Source of the DNA: Gymnogyps californianus
Lineage: Eukaryota; Chordata; Aves; Accipitriformes; Cathartidae
DNA: 64,000 nucleotides
Reading direction: 5' to 3'
NCBI RefSeq assembly: GCF_018139145.2
Contig: NC_059474.1
Coordinates: forward strand, 38,396,344-38,460,343
Positions 9,718 through 21,650 of the stretch are shown piece by piece; the first letter of the stretch is position 1; every line of letters begins with the position of its first letter. The notes under the pieces are model-generated. The model was not told where the DNA came from. It saw only the letters and a program-made list of their open reading frames with translations, and did not search any database. The position numbers were made by a program, and so were the translations under genes.

Positions 9718-12700
9718 AAATTACAGTGCTGCTACTTCATTTCTTTATTTCATTTTACATTTCTTTAAGGATTCCTCTTTGTTTTTTCCCATTTGGAAAA
9801 TTCTCAGTTATACTAGACTAAAGGGCAAAGGTCTAGAGTAAACTTATTATGCAATGCTTTACTCCAAGAGGTAAAAAGAGGCAAGGATCAGTTACAGATT
9901 CAGACTTTTTCTGTTTTCCCTACTGACTTCTCTGTATGTTCACTGTTTTTTACAAGGGCAGTAAAAAACAGATCACCTATGACAACAAGCACAAAATAGC
10001 AGTAGCGTCTGTAAACAAATGAAAATGCTCTAGCAACATAAACAGTATATTACATATGGATACAATAAAAAATTGTTCTACCTTAATAAGAATTATTTTC
10101 CTATAATTTTGAAGTATTTAGTTTTTAGTGGAAATAAGAGAATTTTTCTGCAGGGGATATCTGAAGGTAGAACCATCTACTATTCTAATACCCTATAATA
10201 ACCAAGATAAGTGAGATTTAACAACTCTGCAGGACTGGAGTTTGTATCCTGCTTGGAAATTATAAAGTACAGTAGCAGTCAGCCCTCTTCTTTGCCTGTA
10301 GCTCCTGTGAAAGAGTTGTGATGTTTATTACATACTGAGCCTTTTTACCCCAACACAATGCATTTCTGATATTGTTGATGACACATTTTAAGAATTTATG
10401 TATACTGAAAAAATAAAGGACATTTTTGGATAGATTTAAATCAGAAACTACACAATGGGAAGTAAGAAGAAATAATTAAGGATGTTTTGTACCTGTAGAT
10501 TAATTAAAACTGGCTTTAGGTAGCAAATATTTCAATTAAAATGGAAACTGACTGGAAATTTTTGAACATTTCTTGGCAAAATCTCCTCTCCTCACAGCTG
10601 ACCTATTAATTCGTATCAGTAGGAAAAAATCTCCCATAAAGACACTATTTCTAATATGCTTTTTTTTTTGTAATGAGTTACAAGATTTTCGTGTGCCACA
10701 AAGGAAACTAAGGTAATCTAATGAATTTTTGCCCTGCCTGAAAAAAAGCTGTCTGTCCAGCTATCCAGTTGCCATCTTCTTAGCCAGTGCAGGAAGGAGG
10801 CATGGCTTTGTCCCTACTCCTTCAGACTACTCTTATTCCATGTTAGAGCTGTGAAATCTTTTAGTTTAGTATAGCCCGTCCTCTTTCTCACCTCCTGATG
10901 AGCAATGGACCAGTACCTCAGCTTCCTCCCAGGCACTGTGCACAGGAGGGAACAATAAATAAAAAAGGAAGGGTGACAACTCAGCTGGCAAGCTGGTGTG
11001 GCACTGTGGCCAGGAAGGAAGCTGGTAGTGACAGAAGGGAGCGGGAATTCAGACATAGGAGAGGCAGACATGAAGACTGTTGGTAGGCCTAGAGTTGAGT
11101 CGGGTAAGGGCAGAACTCACGTAGAGATGGAGCGGACTAGACTGATTTGGAATTTGGGGATGGGAATAAATAATTGCTGGACAAAGCACAGGAGGATGAG
11201 GAGGATGAGAGCACTTTTGTAACAAAGCAAAATTGACAGTTCTAAATGCATTTAGACGAGCCAGCAGCACTGATTGTCACACATGTATACATACGTACAT
11301 GCACATGCAGACAGATACATCTATATTGTAATGGCATTTTTCAATGCCAGAAATTTTTTGGTCAATCTCCCACTGAATTTTGAAACACTGCAGCTGACAA
11401 CACTAAAGCTGCTCCTCTATCAAGGAAGAGCTCAGTCTGGTGCATTTTATCTGAAAATCCATAACTGTGCATAGAAGATACTGGTATAAAAGTGGCCTTA
11501 GTTTTACCACAATTCTTAATACTGACAAAGCCAAATATTGGGAGAAAATGTTACTTTTATCATTCTGTAGTGTTACATATGATTTTTTTAGTAAGGGGAA
11601 AAGTGAAAAAAAAATCCTCTCAGACTGAATTAATTAATTCAGATTGAATTCTTGAAGAATATATGAACTGAGTGTAATGGTTCTGTTAATTCTTTTCCTT
11701 TTGTTTATTTGCAAATATCTACAAATGGAGAAAATACACTACCTACTTTTCAGGATATTTAAGCAAAAACACTTTAAGATGTATGAAAAAATAGCATGAC
11801 AGTAAAGCTTCACCTGTTCTAAAAATGGCAGCAACAACAACAACAATAAGCTATTAAAAAAACTGTATCCTGAGACAGTATAGATCAGTGCTGTTCAGCA
11901 TCAGCTGACTCTTTGGGATGAAACCAGTGGGAGTTACACTGTTTACTTTAATGGATCTATGATTTTACTCCTTTTTTCATAGTAGTTGTTTTCTAAATTG
12001 CTACTGGCATTCACTTATCAATTTTCTTTAAGTAGCACAGTGTTTACAACAGCAGCATGTAGTAGCATGAATCGGGTTACCCACACTCTTTTGCTCAGGA
12101 CTGCATTTGCAGTTAATACACTAGCGACACATAATCATACTGTGGTAGAGCTAACAATTTCACCAAAATGGCTTCCCACTGAAAAGCAGTCCTGTAATGC
12201 CCTATAGACGTTTGGCTCTTCTGCTGGCCCAGAATCACTGGTAGAAGAAAATGATAAATTTCTATCTCAGCTGCATCCAAATCTAGTGAGAAGCAAGAGC
12301 ATTTGGACAGAAAGTCATTATAGAGTGCTCTAGAAAGACTCGCTGTTAACAGAACTTGGCTTGTAAGGTTGGATTGGTTTTTAGTAGAAGGGAATATAGG
12401 CACTAAGCCTTCAGAGCTCTTAACCCCTGACTACAATATAGGTTATTGCTCCTTAGAAAAGTTGTTTACTTGAAGACTGAGCAGCTGTCTTGAAGCAACT
12501 GAACATATTTATACTCTTTCCCTTTTTCATCAGACCTGGTAAATTATATTTTCAGTTTATGTCTTAGAGTTTACTGGAAGTGACTCTGGATAGTGGGTTT
12601 TCTCCGTATTTGTGACTGAGAAGTCGTGTGTGCTATGCTAATACAAGTGTTGAGCAATTATAATAAGATGCAATATTTGAAAAGTTTTGTGACTATCATC

Positions 12701-15700
12701 TGAATCGGGAACTGTTTGAGATCAAATTACAAGTGTCTATATGCAGATTACTAAGTTTTGCTTTGAATTGAAGTTTAAATAAATTGATCAAAACTAAAAA
12801 AAGTGTTACATGTTGCAGTCTTAGACTAACGAGCTGAGCATAAAGAAGACTGTAATATACCAACTAGGATATATATTCTGTAGAGCTTCAGATTATGATA
12901 TCTAGATCAGAAATGAGGAACTATTAGCATCTCTGCAAAGTTTAGTACTGGCAGAGATTTGCAGCAGTGCTGACACTGCTTTACAAAATTAATTTGCTAC
13001 TGCTTTCAAGAATGATTTGTTGTAAATGACCTTTACTGCTAAGGATGAAGACAAAGAAAGGACAGGAGATAAAGACGTGGAAATCAAAACTAAGGTCAAA
13101 TAAAACTTGCTGAGCATTACACTTTCAAGTCAGTGATAGGCAGGGAGTTGCTTTGTAGAGATCAGTATATAACCACATGAATCTATGTATGGGATTAGAT
13201 GGGCCTAGTAATTGTTCTAGCATTTGGCTGCAAATTTGTTAAAGCAGATGCTCAAGCAGATTCACACGTAATGAAAGTTACATGTAAAAAATTCATTATA
13301 TCTGTACAGTCTTTCTATTGAAACTTAAATATATATGAGATTATAAGAGGTACTGAAGTTTTCCCTTTTACCTACATGGTTCATGCATGTAAATTGTCAA
13401 CAAAGGTAAGAACACTGGCACTCATTTCTAAACAGTCTTTCAGTCATCTGCAGTAAGAGCTATATAATAATATAGATTAAGTGCTTATTTTTCCACATCA
13501 TACCTAACAGCCTATAACATAATCTTCAGTCACGGTTCACTGGAGTTAATTTTAAAGCATGATATTGAAGTCAAGGTTTCTTCACAATTAATTAGGCATT
13601 AAAAACAAATGTGGACTGGCATGTATTGAGTTAAATGTATGCAAATAAACCCTTGCAGGCAAATGAGAACAGGCTTAATAAAAATTAAAAACGAACTCTC
13701 TGTGAAGGTGTACTCTCAGCAATGTGCATTATTACATCTCAGTTGCTGTACGAGAGCAAGAAAAATTGCACCAAGTTTGTGTCACTGTGCAGGATATTCA
13801 GTTAGAAGTTATTTTTTGGAACTAATGGCAACATTTAAGCAATTTTAACAAATCAGTTATCTTTGGGTGTAGATTACAGCAATTTGTGGTATAGTAATTT
13901 ATCTTCAGGAACATGCAGGAAAACAGTTTCAGACAGTAATTGGATATTTTTTGAAAAAAAAGAACACTGTATAGAAAGTCATCCTTCTAGATATTATTAC
14001 ATTTTTTTCAGATCCTTTCATCACTAGTAGCTTTATTCATTAAGAATAAGATGAAGCAGGGCAATCTTTCTAAAGATTGCTTAACCTGTGGCTAAAGTAA
14101 CTTAAACCTCAAGTCCATTATATATGTATTTAACTTTGTAAGAAATAAGTTTCAGACTGTATTTGTCTTTTCTATTACCATTATACAGCAGAAGTGTGAA
14201 CAGAATCTAGAATCCCTCCCCACCAAAAAGGGGAGAAAAACCTAGAAAACAGCTTTTTCTACATAAGAATATACCTACACATTTTGCATAAGTTTTAATG
14301 TAACTGTATTTTTAAAAATTAAACTGAAATTGCCAAACGTTACAAGGCAGGACATTTTACTTTGATTACGTGGTCAGTTATTGCTTTAATAGTCTTACAT
14401 TTTAGTGACTGAATAAAGTACTATTAATAAGATATAACAGAAGCTCCCTCATCTGCTAAATCTAGGTACTTATTTCCTGCCTCTCAGAAGTGAAGAAAGT
14501 ATTTCAGTGATGGTCATGAAATTGAATCTTTTTTTCTTCTTATCCTCTAACATCTGGCTTAGAGGGCAATATGGAAAATGGTGTAAGTTATTGCACTGCG
14601 CTAACTGTACACACTCCCTCTTAAGAGACCTTCAGTTTGTCTTAAGCATATTTAATTCAGTAAGAAAGCTATTTGAACTATAATAAAAACAAAGTTACCT
14701 GGAAAGTGTTTTTTTCTCCAGAAGAAATTCACTGCAAACTCGGTAATCTTTCTTTGAAATGTTTTACTTTTCCTTTGATAGTTCTGAATTTATACAAAAT
14801 AGATTTAGCTTGGCCAGTGAACTTCTGGGTCTAATTTATGTTGTGAATTTGTGTGGAAGTTTGCTAGAGTATAAATGAAACTGTTGTTTAAAGCAGTCTC
14901 AACAGAGAAAGCATGAAAGAATGATGTACGTCAGAAATGAGGCTGCTGTGAGGTTTGCAAAGCTGGCTGCAAGAAGACTTTCCTACGTTACTATCTTTCT
15001 TCTGCAAAATCTGATAAATACCTCTACTTAGCACATGGAAGAAGATAAAAATATGAACTTAGGCTGGAGGATTCAAAGGAAAACAATACTGTAGCTCCAA
15101 CCACTTGTTTTGTGCCCTAGTCTGAGGCAGAGGCTGTTTGAAGACTAATGACTGCTGCAAGCTTGGAACCTCTAGATAGCTTTACTTTTTCCAGTGTTTC
15201 CACAGGATAGATTCAACTCCACAGTACTTTTAAATGGGAGCTATGCTTAAACATGCAATTATGCGTTAAGAAAGGACTGGTAGAGTAACATCTAATGTGT
15301 TAGAGACATCTGAAATATCTGTTTCAAGTGAATTCTAATAAGAAATAGTTTCAGACGCAAATGCATTACTTGAAACAAAAAACAGTAAGCAAGTATGAAT
15401 ACTGCTAATCTGAGGAAGCTGGTGGTATTTTATAGTTCATATATGTAATTGCTGCATTTGTTTCATAGGTTAAAAATTTTGATAGACCTTCCAGAACATA
15501 ATACTAGTTTAGCTAAACGTAAGTATAAGAAAATGCCTTTCAGGTAATGGAAGCAAGCTGTAATACCAATATGAATTCTACTGTATCCGTAGTTCAGGAT
15601 ACCTTATCTCATCAAGGTAATAGTAATGGCTTGATAATGACCTGGGGCTTGAATTAGTACTGTTGTAACAGTTCAGTAATCTGAATGGGGGAATTTGATA

Positions 15701-17679
15701 CCAAGTGAAATATGTGCTCTCACAATCTCTCCTGGTGAGAAACGTAACTGAAAAATCAGGAAAGAACCATGGCCATTTCAAGATCAATGGATCACTTCCA
15801 TCATTACCTCTATTGAAAATGCTTATCTGAATAAACCATATGTTTCTAAAACAATTCTTAAAATTTCAAAATAGGAAAACCGGCACAGTGGTTAAACACA
15901 CAGAAAACATGTTTCTTTCGATTCAGAATTATCACAGATAAGAGTACTTTATCACACTTTCCAGGATAACTGGCGTTAGATGCTGCATTGAGGAATTAAA
16001 AAGTCATACGGGATGATGTTGGTGACAATAGTAGGAATAATCTGTCTACCCTGACCAAAATAGTGAACCAAGAAATGATTCACTGTTTCTGAAACACGTA
16101 ATACAACATTGCAAAGTCATACTAAAGAGCCTCATGCCCAAATCACTGCCTAACTGAAGAGTTCTTTTTAGCTGAAATACAACCAGTCTTCCAAATCTCC
16201 GTTTTCGTTCACAAAGAGAAAATTAATCTGTAGCTCTTATAATTGTATATAAATCTATATAAATAGATTGCAATTCGTAATAATCAATTGCTCTATCTGT
16301 AAATATCTAGGGATATTTAACTATAATGCTCCATACATTTATGTGGGCCTGTAACTGAATTCTGTTTGACATCTAAATACCAGAATGAACTGATGACTTT
16401 TAGTGGAAACACGTTAATACGACTGGTGGATGTATCAGCATATAATAAAATAAGCTCAGAAGTTCATTTTACTCGATCAAGGATTTAAAGGTTAGTGTGA
16501 AACATAGAGAAGAACTGAAAATTTTGCCCCCAAACCCAGAAATTACTGCTGGTAATTTCTGCTTTGGTCCAAATACATCACCTTTGAAACACAAACCAAG
16601 AAGCAAATCCACAATTCTTGTTCAAAAACGGTGGAAAGACAGTGGTACTATCTTTCCTCCACTCAGATTCTACATCGAGATTTCCCCTTAAAGTGCAATT
16701 ATCATTATATGAAACTCCTGCAACAAATGTTAAAAAACTGGCAAAGGCATAAAACAAGTTCAATTATATATTTCAAAAATACAAAATTACATACAAATGA
16801 AAAAGATCAAGGTGGCACAGAGATTTGAAAATACGCATTAGGATACTATATATATATAAAATAGAGATCTGGTGTGATATATAACAATTTCTGAGTGACC
16901 ACAGGAAAGATTAAGTAATATGGTTTGTAGTTTGTAGAAATGTATAAATGGGCCTTGCTAGAACAAATAAAAAATAAAGCACTTTTCATCCAGAATCACA
17001 GTCGAAATACAATGGAGCTTAATTTAATGTATCAGCACCTTCTTCTAACATTATAAATGTTATCGAGATTATAATATTGTCTTTTCAATTTTTTTTTCCA
17101 GAGAAGAGTCTACTGCAAATTGTGAATGTATTTTTTAAGAAATATAATTTGATTTGCTAGAATGCAAGCTCATCCTAAATTGATGTCTTGCACTATGAAA
17201 GTCTAGCAGTTTTTTGGAGGGAACATTAGGTAGCCACTTACTAACAACAACAAAGTCTGTTTTCATTTTTTACAAAAATACGACCATTTAGAGAAATGTC
17301 AGAAAGGAAGATAAACATTTCTATATAAGATAGACATGTGCTAACCTGTGAAAGATAATTTGAGTAGTCAGCAAATCCCTACTGGCACAAACATGAGAAG
17401 ACACTGGCCAGAAAAATCTGTCTGGTTTTCAGAATGTGTAACACTTCTCTTATCAGGGAAATAAAAGTGTCTCTCACTAAAATCTTAGCTGTCACATTAG
17501 CATTAAACCAGTGCCTGCTAGCAAGCATGGTAAAAGATTGTTAAAGGTTTTCACTGTAAATACTATTTTTCTGAGAGCTTAAACAACTCTACAGAAAGGG
17601 GCTCTGGGCTAAAATGTGGTGTATTATGTATCTATTAGACAGCGCATCTTTAGGCACTTATTTTTTTAATTCCTCTACT

Positions 17680-17800
17680 GAGATAGGTCCAAATCCTAAT
17701 CTTGAAAAGCAAAGCTTAAGTGAAAGCAATGGGACAGAATCCCTAAGAAGGCTCAAGCACTGGGCATACAATATGCAACTTGCAATCTGATCCTCCTTGC
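17680..17800. repeat. Possible ancient amniote repeat fragment
   Basis: The stretch has GGTCCAAATCCT, AGTGAAAGCAATGGGACAG and CAATCTGATCCTCC in the order I associate with old inverted-repeat elements common in turtle and crocodilian DNA, where CAAATCCTG, CAATGGGA and GATCC-type words recur. The match is short and scattered, so this is only a suggestion. Confidence 0.2.
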
Positions 17801-19754
17801 TGGGGTCCCAGTCAGAAAGAAAAATATCTCCTGGTTCCTTGAAATTCCTTTTAATTAAATTGATTCAAGACAACCACAGTTTAAAGACAATTTTTATTTG
17901 GATTAATAGCCTACTTCATATATTTCCATGAGAAAACTTCAGTATTCCCGCAGTCATTTCTCCATCTTTCCTTCATGCTATTGTAAAAGAAGAACTAGAT
18001 GTACCATTGAGAGACTGATCTAACTGAAATATTCCCATTTCCAAAGAATAGCTCCAGAACAGCCATCATGCAGGTACTTAAAAAGGTAAACATCAGTATC
18101 AGTCAGGAAAGGAAAAACTGGGAATAAGAACGAAGGCCTTAAAAAGTCACAAACAAGTTGGAAGAAAAAGGCACCAATAGAACAAATGCTAATAGAGTGA
18201 GATCCAAAATGAAGATGTACAGAAACAAGACAAGAGAGAATATGGAGTGTCATTTAAAAAGAAAAGAGACAGTATAATTGCCTGGAAAATATGGATTAAT
18301 GTACCAGATTAAAAAGGAAGAATAACCTACTATCTATCCAAACTAGTCCAAATCAGAAAGGTAGGAGTGAGCCTAAGCTGCACTTCCGTTTGTGCCACCA
18401 AATAAGCATTAGTAAAAATCACATTTAGCGTTCCCCTAAAGTATGCATGACATAAAAAAAATTACATTGTTCCTAAAGATTGTTATTTTTTCAACAAGAA
18501 ATTCAAATGCCATTAATTTTGTCATTGAACCTTGTAAACATTTTTGCCACCTCTGAAGACAGTCAGAAACATAGAATTCATCCTTCACAAGAAAGGACAA
18601 AATAGGATTTTACATAAAGACTATATCATATATTTACTAAAATTTAAAACCAGAATGAAAGAGAGAAAAATTTTAGAAAATGTTGACCAGCTCTATGTGT
18701 TAGTAATCTTATTTCTACAAGTATTTTGAATCAACATCTCCATTTCAACCATAGCTGTTGGAGTTCAGTATCTCTGCAAACAGGGTCATAAGTCACTAAT
18801 AGTAACTGAATCATTATTTATAAAAAAAGATTTCTAATGACATGTTATGGAACAACATTAAGGTAGACAGGACTGTTCTTAACTAAGTATCACTAGCCTG
18901 TAAGAAAGAATTAGTAGAAGACTTCCATAGAGCCTAAGATCAGATCTAAACGGAAAAGTACTTGACGACACTGAAAGCTGGAAGGCATACAACAATAGGA
19001 AAAGTAGTACTGAGACGCGCTTATCTGGTTTACTTTAGAAAACCAAGCCTTCAACATGTAAACTTCAACATTATGTATTTGAACATAACTAGATTTGATT
19101 TTGATCTATTTAAAGTTTAATGCTGCAGTCTCCTTTATACAGAAGCAGGAAGCTAGCTACTGGATGAATGACTTTTGCCTGAGAAAGAGAGAAGGATACT
19201 TGAACACTGGAAAGACAGAAAAGATTCTAATACAAGAAGAGGACAAAAATTTCATTAACACTTCACAAGTGGCAACTGCTGAGTTCAGTAAGAAGCAATA
19301 CTTGCAGTGAGCGTGCTGGTCTACTTTAATCCACCATATCAGCAAGTATTTTCAATATTTCTGAGTAATTAATGCAAACTAAATCTTGAATTTCTATGTA
19401 TATGTTTATATGACATAAAACCACAATAAAGCCTAAGGAGGAGAATGAATTCCTTATTAATGCATCAGTCGAAAAAAGGACATTTACAAAAGAAAGTAGG
19501 GAAATTCAGCATGTAGTGTACAAAAACATTTGTTTTCATCTTTTATTTTTCTGAAGTAAACAAAGAACTTTTTTTAAATCTAGTTCCAGTAAGTTTCTCT
19601 TCTCTCTCTCATAGGGTTAACTATTTCATAACTGTTAAAATTTATTCTATTTTATCCACTATTCTATTCCAAAATTTAATTCATTTTAGTGTGAAAAATA
19701 AATAAGAATACCTAGCATGCATGTAATCTGTAAAGCTCAACTGTTTTAAAGGGA

Positions 19755-19885
19755 ACACTAATTCCATTATTTCAATTTTCGGAAGGGAAACAATAAAGAA
19801 GCGCAGAGTTTAAAGTGATTTGCCCAAGGTCAAATATATCAGCTGAAGAGAAGTCAGAAGTTCATAGATTCGCTGACTTCTTATT
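19755..19885 (+). mobile_element. MIR (CORE-SINE) remnant
   Basis: This is a diverged piece of the ancient amniote SINE family MIR. It follows the MIR order: an ATT...TTTTC..GA.GG.AAAC segment, then GCGCAGAG, then TGATTTGCCCAAGGTCA, which is close to the MIR core TGACTTGCCCAAGGTCA. After that come CAGCTGA.GAG.AGTCAGA and a degraded GATTCG. MIR copies in birds predate the bird-mammal split and are usually this worn. It lies about 300 bp upstream of the old CR1 at 20195, on the same strand. Confidence 0.7.
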
Positions 19886-20194
19886 AATTAGCATTACATT
19901 GACATATTTTGTAAAACTACAGGTAAAGATTGCTTGCTGTGTAATAATGTATCCTAATAACTCTCAGTGGGAATATCCACTTGAAGGAGAAAGGAAGTGA
20001 TGAGAAAACGAATAGTAACAAATCATTAGATAAGATAGTATTCACTCAAGAGTTATAAGACAATTCACAGATGAAACAGCTTATTGACTAGTGATGGTGC
20101 ATTATCTCTCACCTAAAATTGCAAAGGTACTGAGAGCTAGAAGGTGTGAAATGCAGTGAAAATAAATTTGAATAAAAAAGTTAAACAGCAGATG

Positions 20195-21650
20195 CAAAAA
20201 AGACAGTCTGTGAGACTGATGTCCCTATTGGGCAAGTTAGTATAAACTATAATGAAAACTCAAGAGTGGATCTTGGATAAATATGCTATACTGTGGACGA
20301 GTAAAGATGGCTTTTGGAAAGGAAATTTCTGCTTTGCAGACCTACTGAAGTACTTTGAATCGTTGAACAGACACATGAATGCGAGTGATTTGGTTGCCTG
20401 GAGTTGCTTAGTTGGAGTCTACCTTGGATTTGCAAAAGTCTTTTACTAAAATTTCTCAAGAAAGGCTATTAAAAAAATAAAGCTATCAAAAAACCTAAGC
20501 GGATAAGAAAGAAGGCATGTATAACTGATACTTTAAAGGCCAAGTAGTAGAGAGTTAGGAGTAAATATCCAGTTCCTGCAATCGAGAGACATTGCCGCTG
20601 GACTTTTGCAAAGACCTTTTCTAATACCTGTGCAGTTCAACATTCATCAATGATCTGGGAAAGGGGATGAGAGTTGGTGAGAAATGTTCCTGATCAGAGT
20701 TATTTGGGATAGTCAGGACAAGTACGGACAGTGTAGAATTCCAGAAACAACTTACAAGACTGAGTGACAAGGCAATACAATGGCAGATTAAATGCCCTGT
20801 AAATAAATGTAAAGCGATGTGCAAGGAGGGGGCGTGGAGGTGGGGAATCTGACATTGCATGTAACATAGTGGGCTTGGAGCTGACAATTACCATGGAAAA
20901 ATGAGCCAGTAGTTGCATAACTGTTCAATGTCAGTATTCAGTAAGAAACTGAGAAGAAAAGCTGGGGGAACAATTTTGAAATAGTATAAACCTAAGAACC
21001 TCTCATACTTTGAAAACCACGTGTAGAATACAAAACCCAAAAAGGGGAAACAAAGGTGATCAACAGCTTCCGTACAGGTAGCAGAGTAGGATACTTCTCT
21101 TGAAAAGATGATCTCCAAAGAAGGATATAGATGAGGCTCACAAATCATTGGTGGCAAAGAGGGAATGGATAGGCATTAACTGTTTACTGTTTTTCCAGCT
21201 CAATCAAATCCAATGCAATGTAGATTCAAATGAAGCTAGAAGAAACCACATTCAAAACAAATAAAATAGTTCTTTATGCACAAAATGAACAGGGTAGTAG
21301 ACCCATGCAACTCATTGTCAAAGGACACTATTCTAAGGTTTAAATAGGTTTATGGGAATAGATTCATGGAAAAGAAAACCACAAAACGTTAATCTTTAGA
21401 AACCATATATATCTGATGAAATTTCTTCAGCTAAAACTGTTGGAGGCTGGGGAATATCTGGAAAAGTATAATGTAATTCTTATTCTTACTTTTCTCTTTC
21501 TTTTGCTATGTTTCTCCTACTCATTATTTTTATGTAACTCCCTGAAGCGGGCATGGATGCCTTTGAGGCACCTAATTGTGCTGATGTGTGATATACGGAA
21601 AATACTTTGTTCTCAGTTTTGGATTACTCTTGGTGGGTAGAAGGGAAGAA
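20195..21650 (+). mobile_element. Ancient CR1 LINE, long but heavily diverged
   Basis: About 1.45 kb follows, in the right order, the consensus of CR1 families that I remember from turtles and crocodilians. It begins with an AGTCTGTGAGACTGATGTCC segment and then ATGGCTTTTGGAAAGGAAA. The reverse-transcriptase segment TACCTTGGATTTGCAAAAG follows, with CAACATTCATCAATGATCTGG and CAATGGCAGATTAAATGC after it. Then come CAACAGCTTCCGTACAGG, CATGCAACTCATTGTCAAAGG, GGAGGCTGGGGAATATCTGG and, near the end, GAGGCACCTAATTGTGCTGATG. Many small insertions, deletions and substitutions separate it from any coding state. The left edge is uncertain and may extend to about 20080. This family differs from the young bird CR1 ends at 8200 and 37011. 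Confidence 0.75.
20252..20449 (+). pseudogene. CR1 reverse-transcriptase relic
   Basis: A 65-codon frame inside the ancient CR1. It still reads, with gaps, like the part of the LINE reverse transcriptase that precedes and includes motif A. It contains DGFWKGNFCFADLLKYFESL and ends with VYLGFAKVFY where active CR1 enzymes have a YLDF.KAFD-type motif. The catalytic aspartate position is glycine and the motif runs straight into a stop codon, so it cannot encode an active polymerase. It has survived as an open frame by chance. Confidence 0.65.

Larger units (their letters stand above)
8677..19754. other. Long AT-rich noncoding stretch
   Basis: About 11 kb without a supportable gene, RNA gene or young repeat. 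It contains a T16 run at 9702-9717 and a TA-repeat near 16843-16858. A somewhat GC-richer part lies at 10880-11220, whose short open frames on both strands overlap and look like chance. A weak old-repeat candidate at 17680-17800 is listed separately. The other open frames here are all under 100 codons and resemble nothing I know. Confidence 0.5.
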
